Shown piece after piece: positions 47,187-59,000 of a stretch of DNA of 64,000 bases; the first letter of the stretch is position 1; each line of letters opens with the position of its first letter. This DNA is from Volvariella volvacea V23. Lineage: Eukaryota > Basidiomycota > Agaricomycetes > Agaricales > Pluteaceae. A program made the translations under genes and the position numbers. The stretch is from contig KB722739.1 of NCBI GenBank assembly GCA_000349905.1, forward strand, positions 1,314,762 through 1,378,761, in the 5' to 3' direction. Below the pieces are notes generated by a model that made no database searches, was not told where the DNA came from, and worked only from the letters and a program-made list of their open reading frames with translations.

Positions 47187-50100
47187 TTGCCTTCCCTCTC
47201 GCTTTCCGGTTTTGCTATCTTCCCTCTCTTATAGATTTCTTCTTCTTTTTTCTTATCGCTATCGCCACTGCGACCGGTTTAAACTACGTCTACACTCCAT
47301 TCTGGAACTGGATATCGGCTACTATCGTCCAAAAGCTTTCCTCTCTCATTTGATCACGTATCACACACATGCATACATGGACTAAAAATTCTCTCCCCTC
47401 TCGTTGCATACATACATGACACATCCCATCCCATCCCTGCCATGATTCTCTCAAGACACCCCCCTACACATAAATTGACGCAATAGTTGCATACCCCCTT
47501 TGCCTTTACAAAATCCCCATTTCGCATTCACGGTTTCCTCCCGCCCCACCTTAGGCACCCTGCTTCATCACGCCAGCTGCCCCCGCCCTTCCATAGAACT
47601 CGACTCGATGTACGTTATTTTGTCTGTACACATGTACTGAGTCTTCCTGCGCCCGGATAACGATATTATCTTCGTTACCTTTCGCCCTAATACCTGGTGT
47701 GAAATTTTCCGAGTGAGTGCGCATGAATCAGAAAAATGCCGTCAGCGCGCAGCGAAGAGAAGCGGGTTATGGCACCACTAGCCACGAGGCTCATTGGGGA
47801 ACGTCTTCTGCATTAGGCAGGCTTAATGCCTTCCGCTGTGGGCAAGATGATTAATCCCCCTTCTTTTTGCGCCTTCCTCTCGCGGTTTCCCTGCTCGATG
47901 CTATGCTATGCTAGTGGACCCACATAGTCTGTTCGTCGTACAGCAATAAATTATTTTTGGCGGCCCAAGGAGTCAGTCTGATCCCTGCCACGCGCGCTAC
48001 CGAAACTCGGGAAAAATGCTGCTGCGTTCTAGACGGGTAGCAGCCATCTACGTGGGAGCACGAATGGCGAGTACACTGCCTATCTGCCTGCGATCAAGGG
48101 GCCACAGGCGTGCAGAGAGGGGGCCAACAATCGGGTTCCCGACATTGTATGAAGTCTGAAAATTACACGTTCGCTCGGATTGCATGACCGAGTTGCCAAA
48201 CACGACATCTGCCCATAGACGGCGTGGGTTGCCTAGGATGGGCAAGAGGGGAGAAGGGGGGAGAGATAAGTAGGGCGAAGGTGATAAGGCCAGGAAAAAA
48301 TTGAATGGGGCCATTGAGCGGGCGAGTGATGGGCAGGTGTGTGGCTCAACAGATGCGTAGATAGATTTCATACATACTGGATGCAGAAGATGGGTGCAGA
48401 TTGCAGTGCGCAGGTTTCGAGTATGTAGGTGATGGAGCGATGTGCTCGATCCGAACAACAATCTCGCCGCTGTCTCACATTCTCCCACCCGGTGCTCGAC
48501 CCACGCACGCTGAGCGGGAGTGCTCGCCATCTGATGGAGAAGGACCAGGCTCGCGATCGCAACTTCCGCGCCTGCACCGGTTGCCGTTCTGGGCCATGTT
48601 TCACATTGCGTCGGACAGAATTAGCCTTTTGCTGCGTGCGCGCCAGTTCCCATAGTGAACCTTGTCTTTAATTACTGCCATTTAACCATCGACGCCTGGC
48701 TTTCCTGCCTTCGTGCGATCATCCAGGGTCCTTCGACGACCTCGCAATCTATTACCCTCGCACACTGATACGCAAAGTTGGCTTGCGGCGTGCCGTGGCA
48801 CGTCCTCGCCAAAATTTTCCATTACTATCAAGGTTATAAGGTCGCGCCACGTTGTGTGCGCAAACAGCACCCTGTCCCCTGTTCTCTTCCTTATCACTCG
48901 TATAGTTTGTAGCGGGAATGGAACATTGCAGATCTAGCGTTCGCAGCGCGCTGCGACCCACTGCACCCATATGTCCGTCAAGTGCGACTCAGATCGACAT
49001 CTTCACCCCATTGCATAGCAGCTGCTCCACTTCAATAAATAAATGTCGTCGCAGCCCTGGAAATATCCAAGGATATGCTACTGCGTCCGACGCTCGCGTA
49101 ACTCATCAATAATAACGTTGGGCCTTCAACGAGGTCGATAAAGCGACCTAAGCCAACACGGTCATAGCTTGGTTGAGGCTGACCGTGAAGGTCGCTGTCT
49201 TCAGGGAAGCGACGTGCCAGGCAGAAACGTAGAAAGGCAGACAGAACAGGTTCCCCACGGCAAAATCTTATCTCGTCCTGTGCGTGTCAACCAGTCGACC
49301 TCGTTTTCGCTTCATTACTCCTTGGGAGAATTACTCGACGCTAAGCGTGAGGCGCCTAGATATCCTTGGCCCATCCCCTTCCTCCTGGAATCGCCCCTGG
49401 CCGGGGGCTGCGAGACCCTGCCTGCCTGTCCGATCTAGAGCCCATGGACCCAAAGTCATCATGGGTAACTCTTTTCCTCTTTGAGATAAGCCCTTGTTGA
49501 GCATCCGATATCATAGATGCTGTCCAATCCCCACCAGTCTCCTTGCTCCGAATGGACTGTTTGGGCAGGATTTACAGAGGACGCTGCGGCCACCGAGTCG
49601 CCTTTTGTGGGTCAGAGAACAACGTGTTTGATTGACAGCGAGTTGAGGAAGCCCCCACAATGAATGCAAGAGCTGACAGTCATCGATGTCAGGAGAAACT
49701 GACCCAGCGCGATACGATGCGCAATCAGATCCCCCCTGTGGACGCGAATCGACTCCAGATGGCATGCTGTCTCTGTAGGTGACAGGGGAAGAGACAGCAG
49801 GGCACCTGCCAATTGCGCCCACCCACCTACAAGTCACGACGACCCCAGGCGGTTGGAGGGGCATCGGTTTTCTGACAATTCAGAACCCAGACGTTGGTTT
49901 ATTGCCGTGCCTTCCAAACGAGTCGAGCTGCAAGCCATCAGAAGTGGGGACCGCATGGGTATAAATTGGACAGCCAGTCAAAAACCGGTGAATAACCTTA
50001 CGGGAAGTGATATGACAGGGCGTGTGACCTGCAGGAGCAGCCCTTGTCGCTGAGCAGACCTGGAGAGGGTGGACGGAGTATCGTTATCATCGTCGATGCA

Positions 50101-52249
50101 GCGAGTGGGCTCCACGGAGCCGTGGGCTGGGCGGGATGATCGGTTTGGAGTGGCTGCAGAGCTGCAGAAGATGGCTCCAGTAGCGCAAACTCTGCTATCT
50201 GTTCGGCTGCGTTGCTTCCCACCTGCGCTCGCAATTTAAACACAGCGAGCGCGCGGCCTTGCAGGATTCCTTTCGCGGCCTAGTCCTCTTTGCCATTTTC
50301 CAATGCTATTGGTTATCTGTCTGCTGTTGGCAAACCTAAATTCGTGCTCGTTCTGTCATACCTCCATAGCATGGACTTATCCGTTCTCAGCCTAATCCAA
50401 ATTGGGTGCCAATCAACCATTACGGTGTTTGTGAGGGTCAGAATTTGATATCCTGATCCATGGATGGAAAAAGCTGCTCTTGTCCCATCTCGAGTCTTGT
50501 AGATCCTTTCGCTCACGAGGTGCCATCATCTTCTTGTCCAGAAGATCCCCTTAACGCCCCCAGCGACAAGCTTCACACCCAGGCCAGTGCCCAGCAGTCT
50601 TGTCATAACTTTATATCTCACCCCTCTCCCGCCTTGTTCTTTCGTTCTCGAATGTCACAGACAAGTCCCGACCGAAAGGTACCTACTGCTGCATGCTATT
50701 CGCTAAAGGCTATGCTGCGAATGGTGACAACTCCTGTGTTTCAGCTAACCCTAGCGCCCGCTGTCGCCAGTCAGAACAGCACAACTCGTCAGCGTCGAAA
50801 CACGAGTATACGAAGTCTGCGGACGGCTGCCGATAAGATAACCCGCGTTGGCAGCGATCGTCGTTTTCCATATCTAGTCTGCTGTCGTAGAAGAGTACTC
50901 TGCCATCTCACCTGTCATCACAGCATAGCAAAATGACTTTCCTCGGGTCACCCCACCCCTCTGAGCCAGATGCTAATCGTCTGAACGGGCGATTGACCAG
51001 CCAATACGAGCTCGCAGCCGGCGCCTTTAGCCCTCACAACGATATGCGCGATCTGCATTTTATTCTCCGCGATCTTTTATCGTGACGTACTCTCCATTTC
51101 CCAGCTCAGGCTCTCGTCGTCATCAACATCATATCCTTCCCGGACCGACAAGTACTGCAGGGAAGATGGGGCGGAGAACAAGGCACTACGCAATGGCGAG
51201 ACGCTACGAAAGCCCAGAAATTTTGGAATCACGATCAGCAAGGAGTGAGGGAGGGAGAGTAGGGTTAGATCGCGGAGGTCCACATCTCAGCGTCTTTGTA
51301 CTCCCGCCTCGAGCATAGCCATCAAAATGACACAATAAATCAATTTGATCGTCCCCCACGTCGAGCTCGTAAATGCCTCCGTCTCCTACTTTGAGAGTAC
51401 TTATAGACCAAGTACAATAAATCAACAAACCCTCCCAATCACCCTGTTTTTTTTCTCCTCCCTTTCATCCCCGCACTTTTCCCTCGTTCTAGACCCATTC
51501 CCATCACCGCTCCAGCGTGAGCTTGTCCCGTCTGCGTGCGTATACAGTGTCACTGCAATGACGGCATTGACCCATCCCATCGATCATTGCCGTCGCTGAG
51601 ATCCACCCTCGCCCCCCTTGCTCCCGACGCTTCCCCACGCACATTCGCTGCGAAATGGAGCAAGAATCCAGGGCAGTCAAGTGCTCTGACAGACGCCATG
51701 TACCATTTAGCTATGTCTCTGGCAGCTCAGATGACCGCGAGGTTCCCCACTTGCCCCATAGATCCTGGGTGGACCGTCCCGCTCAGACGCTGTCAATCAG
51801 GGACCTACAGTGGGTGGGTAACCACACCCGCTCTTCACCTCATTCGTGTGTATGGCATCGCACGCGCAACTAGTGCGATCTCTAGAGTACCTTATCGGCT
51901 GCGCCTTGTATAGAGATCATTACGTTCAGGCTCCGGAGGGATAACTCAAAATCACATCTCTCTCTCCCAGGGTTCTGCATGAACACATCGGGCGGCGACA
52001 AATGAATCAGACGATCATTGTCAATTCACCTACACCGAATGGGAATGCAATAACAGCGGGCAAGGAGACAAAAATCACAAAACCCGGGATATAGAGGCCA
52101 CCTGGGTGAGTAGCCGTTGGTCATGCGCTCCACGGGCACTTGCAACATGCAGTGCATGACGCGAGATTATGTCGTAGCTCCATCCATAGAAGGTGTAGCT
52201 GGTGGTTCCTTATACTTGATGTAACCTATTTTTGACCTCCAGCAGGATA
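47187..52249. other. 5.1-kb gene-poor region downstream of the ECL1-family gene
   Basis: The first 400 bp are pyrimidine-rich and look like the 3' leader of the ECL1-family gene. Beyond that only short, unconserved ORFs occur on both strands. A tandem ATGCT x3 lies near 47900. A pyrimidine-rich stretch at 51430-51500 looks like a fungal 5' leader, but the ORFs after it (51536-51913 and 51655-51873) have no recognisable character. No mobile element, tRNA or long repeat is visible. Confidence 0.5.
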
Positions 52250-52911
52250 TCAGTTATGATGGTTGCTCCATCTCAAATCAGCTCGTCCCTTGGAGGTGGC
52301 GGGCAGTCCTGGCAGTGGTAAGCGAGCTTGCCGCGAAGTAGAGATAGGGCATATCGCTGAATGGAGTTCTGCTGTCCCCAGAGTTCATTGTATTAATCAC
52401 GTCTTTATTCTTCAATTCAATGCCGTTGTCCAGTTCCTGAAGCGTGCAGTCGGAGGCTATAGTAGCACCGTAAGTAGATATGCGCTTGGGGCTTACCCAA
52501 TGATGAATATGTGACGAAATATGTTTTCCATCAACACGGCGAATGAAGGAAGAATGGTGAGATTCGGTGCGATTTTCTCCTGAACATCAGGGAAGGTTGC
52601 GCAGAAGGTCATGCTTCGATTGATGGGGGACGCTGCCTGGACATATATGGCTGGGGTTACTAAAGGGCATAGATGTATCAGCAGCTCGAGACCAAAAAAG
52701 GTCCATGCCATCGCCACCAAAATGGAGAGCCCAGCAACAGAAAGCCTAAAACCTGGACGTCACACAGAACGGGAGTTGAAAGAATGAAAGTCGATCCCAA
52801 ACATGGACGAAGAATGGAAAACAGAGTCGAGATAAGCAGGATCATTATTATCATTCGTTATAGCAACATGACGCCGAGAATATACAGCAATCGGGCAGTG
52901 ATATCGTACAT
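52250..52911 (-). CDS. Putative small membrane protein, unrecognised
   Basis: I do not recognise this protein. Starting at the ATG at 52911 the frame reads MYDITARLLYILGVM, then after an intron of about 120 bp LSVAGLSILVAMAWTFFGLE and LLIHLCPLVTPAIYVQAA, giving two likely membrane segments. SPINRSMTFCATFPDVQEKI follows. A 59-bp intron with good ends (about 52457-52515) leads to SDCTLQELDNGIELKNKDVI and a tail ending RADLRWSNHHN, stop 52250-52252. The coherent hydrophobicity and matching splice phases support a gene, but no family motif does. The start lies about 100 bp after the SmB stop on the same strand, so it could also be part of a longer transcript. Confidence 0.4.
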
Positions 52912-53011
52912 CCAGCTTGCGACAAAAGCCTGATAGTCGCTGTAAGTGGCATGTACCCAACCTTCGTTTTGACTCAAAATGCACGCGCTAAGAAGGCACA
53001 CCTGAATGTCT

Positions 53012-53808
53012 TTACTGAGGGCCTGATGGTGGACCTTGGAATCTAAAATATAGGAGTCAGCGACCCTCTCAACGAATAAATATAGACGCGTACCCAGGGG
53101 GCGGTCCAGCGAATCCTGGTGGCGGTGGGAACGGCATACCCGGGGGGAAGCCAGGAGGTCGGAAGCCAGGAGGAGGGCCAGGCATACCTGGAGGAGCAAA
53201 TGGCATAGGTGGCCGGGCCATGGGGGGCGCTCCGACTAGGACAAAGATGGGAATGTCAATGGGCACGACAACGATCAACAAGGAAAAAAACTAACTCGGC
53301 GGCATCATGCCAATACCACGGCCTGCAGGCATACCACGTCCGGGCCCGATTGGTAGCTGTGTATGAGTTGTGTGAGATTTCGGGGTATAGATGCCAGTTC
53401 CTGATAAAGAAAATGGGTACATACGACATTGGGTTTCTTATCCTCATCGACTACAGGCGGCGGCCCCTCAACAGTTAGACTGACGACGGTCTCTCCTCGC
53501 AAGATCACCAAGCCCAAGGTTCGTTTTATTTCCTGCTCTGGCGCAGTCTCCTCACCTGGCTTCTTCTTGGGTCTGACGCGTCTAAACTCCTCACAATCAG
53601 CCAACACGAGATTCATGTGCCTATCAAAGGCCAGCATTTGCCCGGTTAAGGCGCGACCATCGTTTATTGTGACTCTCAGCCTCCAGTTGATGAGGCTGAG
53701 CATTTTGCCGCCCTTGGACTTCGGAGGAGGCTATCGAAGGCAATGCCGTGAAAGATTAGCATCTAGAACGTACGTCAAGGATGACGAGGAGCTCAGAGGA
53801 CGTACCAT
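53012..53808 (-). CDS. SMB1: Small nuclear ribonucleoprotein SmB/B'
   Basis: SmB is a core spliceosomal protein of the Sm ring on U1, U2, U4 and U5 snRNAs. The first coding exon is only ATG (53806-53808), followed by a 75-bp intron. Exon 2 (53428-53730) reads PPPKSKGGKMLSLINWRLRV, TINDGRALTGQMLAFDRHMN and LVLADCEEFRRVRPKK (Sm1), then TLGLVILRGETVVSLTVEGP (Sm2). Later exons hold the Gly/Arg/Pro tail (LPIGPGRGMPAGRGIGMMPP, then APPGMPGPPPGFRPPGFPPG). The last intron leads to FQGPPSGPQ and the stop at 53012-53014; reading through it instead would give a short unrelated end. The Pro-rich tail in known SmB binds WW and GYF domain proteins. Confidence 0.92.
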
Positions 53809-54172
53809 GTTGGGCGATGTGTTTAGGGAAAGATAAAGGACGGGCAAGCAGCAGCGTCCAAAAAAGCAAACACAAAGACAAACAAGGCCGCGTTGAACCT
53901 CACACCGTGTCCGCATCAGGCTCGTACCTTAGAATAAGACAACCACCACCACTGCTAAGTCTATCTCATCAGTCTGATGTCGTGGCCTGGGACGGCTGCG
54001 TTTGCCGTCCATTTTGCTTAGCCACCAAGTGCCTTGAGGATCTTGTGGGAGGTATCTCATGCCCCGTGATCATCCGGAACAATGTAGTCAGCAACCCAGG
54101 AGGCTCACAAATCCGCAATTACCACTGCCATCGATTCTTGGTTTCCTGCCCTCGTCTGCTGCATCTCCTGCC
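53809..54172. promoter_or_regulatory. Divergent promoter region, SmB / nitronate monooxygenase
   Basis: These 364 bp separate the start codons of two genes on opposite strands. No recognisable sites. The 54100-54170 part is TC-rich leader-like sequence. Confidence 0.45.
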
Positions 54173-55661
54173 ATGTCTTCGGCGTTAGTTGGTCGCATTC
54201 GAACTAAACTTACCGCCCTTCTGGGCATCCGAACACCAGTTGTGTCCGCGCCTATGGCCGGTGCCAGCGGAGGTACGCTGCTGTGGTAGCAGAGATGCTG
54301 CAATGCTGCTCTCCGACGTCATATCCTGTTTATTCAAACCGAATCGACATACACAGGTGCCCTGGCTGCCCAAACCACCCTTGGTGGAGGGTTTGGTTTC
54401 CTGGCCGCTGGTACGTATACCCATACAGATGCTTGCATGACGAGCTGATGAGTACATTTCAAAAGGTTATGACCCCGTTGAAAGGTTTACGAGTGAACTG
54501 GCCACTGCAAAGGAAATGCTCAAGCCCCTTAATGCTGACCGCCTCCCGATCGGTATTGGCTTTCTCGGGTGGCAGCTCGAGAAGCCCGATTCACCAAGCC
54601 CCCAGCTACTGTCCATCGCTTTAGAGAGTGGTGTTCGGGCTGTGTGGTTCGCATTTGGACGCAATCTCGGCCATTGGATCGAGATAGTCGGACAGCACGA
54701 CCAGAAAACGCAGTCCAAGACACTTGTTTTTGTCCAAGTAAACTCACTCGAGGAAGCATCAGTGGCGCTGAATACATGGAAGGCGGATGTCATTGTTGCC
54801 CAAGGTGGAGCTCCACCTAGCTTCCTCACATGATGCAGGCTGTCCTTACCATGATCACGCAGGAAACGAATCAGGCGGCCACGGTAGTTCTACCGCTCCT
54901 CCACTTCTAACCCTTGTTCCTGCTATCCTGGCCTTGACTCCCCGAGATGGTCCACCAATTCTCGGCGCAGGGGGCTTAGCTAATGGCTCACAAATTGCCT
55001 CAGTTCTCTCGCTTGGTGCTGCGGGTGTAGTGCTTGGAACCCGCTTCCTACTCTCGCCCGAAAGTCGATACACCAAGGCTCAAATGCAGGCGATCATCGA
55101 TGCTAATTTGGGATCTACTGTTCGCACCATGGCGTTCGATCATGCCCGCGGAACTCTGGGTTGGCCCGACGGCATCGACGGGCGTGCTCTGCGAAATTGT
55201 GATTACGCTTCCCTGACACTTCTTTCTTTCTATGTCACTACCCCATTTTCCTCCCTGGGCGCTGACTATTAACGCAATGCCCGATGTGCTTACCAATGCG
55301 CCGCTCAACTGCGCATAAATCGAAAACTAGTGGCCGCCTGGTTACTGACTAATGTCCGTTTTCCTAGTGACTGTTGACGATTTTGAACGTAACCGAGACA
55401 CGACCGAAATTCGTCAGGAGTTTCAGGAAGCTGTGCGCAATGATGACCCTACTCGTATGCTAGTGTGGGGTGGTACGGGTGTTGGGCTAATGAACAAGAT
55501 TCTCCCAGCCAAGGTGAATTTACTGTGCACCGACTACTCAAGGACTTTTTGAACATTTGACTAATCGATTTTAGGAAATTGTTGAAGAGCTTCATCGGGA
55601 ATGCGTGGATACCTTGAGGGCTACATCTGACCTACTTGTCGATATTAGGGCCGGGTTGTAA
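54173..55661 (+). CDS. Nitronate monooxygenase (2-nitropropane dioxygenase family)
   Basis: This FMN-dependent TIM-barrel enzyme oxidises alkyl nitronates such as propionate 3-nitronate. The start MSSALVGRIRTKLTALLGIR at 54173 continues TPVVSAPMAGASG-GALAAQT. After the second intron come AAGYDPVERFTSELATAKEM, IGIGFLGWQLE and ADVIVAQG, joined over an intron to NESGGHGSSTAPPLL. This AQGxExGGHxG motif binds FMN phosphate and carries the catalytic His. ILGAGGLANGSQIASVLSLG and AAGVVLGTRFLLSPES complete the barrel. The last exons read RNDDPTRMLVWGGTGVGLMN and EELHRECVDTLRATSDLLVD, stop 55659-55661. About five introns, all frames consistent. Possible roles include detoxifying plant-derived nitro compounds, which is inference. 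Confidence 0.9.
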
Positions 55662-56098
55662 CCTTTAAACATAGCCTATACCACTCAACGGGTCCACGAA
55701 CATACTGAACACTAAATATAAATCCAACCTAAGAAAATACCATCACCTCATTTAGTGTGTTCATCGACAAAATTAACAACATTAGGCCTACTCTTTCGAG
55801 TAGCCCTGACTTGCGAAAGCTATTGTTAGTTCTCGTGAGTCTCCATACTGATTTATCTGCAGGGTGTATCGTTCTGCATATCCTATACCCTGTGGTATAA
55901 CCACGTAAGATCTCGTAAGGTTTGCATCATTAGATTTTCAGTGAGGAATGCCGTTGCTGCGGAACTCGCTTGATCTGCATAACCAATGATGGAGGACAAA
56001 TTTCATACTGCACATATTTATATAAAGTACACTTAATTCATTGCGTGATTCTAGGTATATGACTATTTTCCTGCACTTGTCTCCAGAAAGATAAAAGC
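55662..56098. other. Convergent intergenic region
   Basis: AT-rich spacer between the 3' ends of nitronate monooxygenase (+) and pyruvate carboxylase (-). No supported gene. Confidence 0.5.
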
Positions 56099-59000
56099 CT
56101 AGTGGACAAGTTCCACAACGAGGTCCCCACTGTTGATAGAGTCGCCTAGAGGAACAGCGGGTTATCACAAGGATAATCAGGAATACACCAACGACGAACC
56201 TTCGTGAACTACAACACGTTTGACGTGGCCAGATACTGGGGCAGTGACGATAGATTCCATCTAGAAAAGCAGGGGCATTCAGAATAACTCTAAATGGTGT
56301 ACACATGATAACCTCACCTTCATGGCACTTAGCACTATTGACATAAATAGCACATAGCAATGATAAGGGAAGAAACGCAGGTCAGCTGCCAATCCCAAAC
56401 TCAAAAGAGGAGACTATGCGTGGCCAACGAGGACGCAGCATAGGGTAGAAGTATGGAAGAGCTGAGATCACGCACCGCACAAAGGATCACCCTTCAGAAC
56501 TTCATGGCCTTCCTTAACTCTGACCTCCACAACAACACCCGACATAGGTGCACCAATAGAACCAGGGTCAGATGTAGCCTTCTCCCGCGATACTGTCTCC
56601 ACAGCGGAGTTTTTATCTTCGACGGACACCGCGCGGACCTTGGGCAGGAAGTCAGATCAAAAGAAAGGGTTGTAGCGCCATGAATAAACGTACCTCTCCG
56701 TTGACTTCGAACCAGACATCACGTTGAGCACGGCCTTCTACAACTGGGCCGACGGCCATTAGGCGAATGATCAAGGTCTTTCCTTTCTCAATGGAGATGT
56801 GCATTTCCTCGCCTATCTCTGGGCGGCCCAAGAAGTAGCGTGTGGGTACGACACTGCGTTTCAACAAGTTGATAAGCGTGAATTCAGCACGGTCATGGGT
56901 TAATTAGCATACCTGAGGTCTCCATACTTCTCGATAAAGCCTTGGTACTCCTCAAAGACCTATACCCAATCTGTCAGAAAGGCACAATGCTGCGATATGT
57001 AAATACTACGAGCCTTGGGGTACATAACATAGGATGTGACATCCGCATCTGTGATGTGCTTGCCGAACTTGGTGCGTAATTCAGCCTTGAGCTTCTTGAA
57101 GTCCAAAGGTGCCATAGTTGCTCCTGGTCTGCCATCAATCCTTGGTTTGTTCCTGATAACTTTAGATCTCAATGGTTCTGGGAAGCCTCCCACGGGCTGG
57201 CCAAGATATCCCTGGAAGAATTCGACTACGGATGATGGGAAGTCAAGTTGCTCTGCGCGGGCTAGAACATCCTCTTTCGAGAAGTTGTTCGATGTCATCC
57301 ATTGCGCGAAATCACCAACGACTTTGGATGATGGTGTGACCTGCACAACAGGTCAAATGGGAGCTCAATCAAGTTAGTATCAATATACCTTAATGATGTT
57401 TCCGCACTAATTCCAGATGCGGTCAGCAGAAGAAAGGATCGGTTACTAGAAGGCCACATACGAGTGCGTTGGCTTCAATGTACTTCTGCTTAATGACTAT
57501 TTTTAAAAGAAAGAACGTGCAATCGGAAAGAAAGGAAACCACAACAGAAGCGTAGGCAACTTACTATTCCACTGTTCGCCCAAACCAAGTTGGGACGCTT
57601 GGAACTAAAAACGTGTTTCGTTACGTGTGAGAAATCCCCGTGCACGTTTCTTTTTCTAAATGTATATGGGTCCTTACCATCAGGTTGGTATATTGACCTC
57701 CAGGCATCTCGTGATCAAAGACGCTAGAATCGGAAGCACGAACGTTGGCCTCGAAGCAGCTGTATAGCATGCGAACCTGGCTCCAATACGAGTTGAGTGC
57801 TTGGATATCATCGTAACGGATACCAGTTCCAAGGGATGTCTGCTCGAGGGCCATACATACAGCACCCATGGACGGTTGCGATGTCAACCCAGACATGCCT
57901 TTGTTAGGTGTGAGTCTTCTAGCATTCAGGAGTTCATCGTTGGGTGACTTACTATCAATGGCAACGTCAACGACATCGGCACCGGCCAAGGCACAAGCAA
58001 TCATGCTCGCAGCTGCAATACCTGCAGTATCGTGAGAGTGAACGTGGATAGGAAGGTCAGGATACTTCTGCCTGATAGCTCCAATAAGGCTAATCGGTGA
58101 AGGTAAGTATGAAACGGACGTGGGACATGGAGATAGAACCAGTCTCACAGTTTGGCAGCTTCTGGCTTGAGAAGACCAGCCATATCTTTCACACCCAACA
58201 CGTGAATACCCTCTTTCACGAGTTGATCGATGAAGTCCAAGTAGTATTGAAGGGTGTACTTGGTTTCCTTGGGACTGGCGACATCACCACTGTAGCAAAC
58301 TACAGCTTCGACGACACCACCAGCCTTCTTGGCGGCATCGATACCGAGGCGCATCTACGATGGCACATAAGGTCCAGCGTCAGGCTCCTGCAGGGATGAT
58401 ATACTCACGTTTTCTACACCACATCCATGTAAGATTGCATCAAGATTGATAGAACAAGTGATCACATACCGAAGTAATTCAAAGAATCAAAGACCCGGAA
58501 AATATCAAGACCGTTCTCAACTGCCTTCTTGGAGAAGTCATAGATGGCATTGTCGCTAATGTTGGAATAAGGGACGAGTTATCGTTGGGTGTTGACAATA
58601 CTTACGGGTAACTCGTGTATCCGACACCATTCGCACCACGGACGAGAGCTTGGAAAGGGATGTTGGGAACCAATTTTCGGAGAGTGCGCTTTAAGTTGCA
58701 ACATTAGCAATCGTGTAGCCGAAACTCAAGTGAAACGAAAGTACCAGGCGCTCCCAAGGATCTTCGTAGAGGAAACGCATCGCAACGTCGAAGGTTGCTC
58801 CCCCCCAGCACTCAATACTGTATGCGTTAGCTAAAGCATAGCTTGTCTCCTTAGCAATATTGACCATATCGATTGTTCTTAGGCGGGTAGCAAGGAGAGA
58901 TTGGTGAGCGTCACGCCATGTCGTGTCCATGATCAAGGTGCCAGGATATTCACGGACAGCCTTAGCGAAGGCCTCAGGGCCTTGTTCAACGATTATATTG

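Noticed and set aside
51536..51913. ORFs of 125 and 72 codons after a leader-like pyrimidine tract
   Set aside because: Two frames are open at once with no conserved motif or clear splice structure, so I could not support a protein. The leader-like tract is kept as a note in the region entry.
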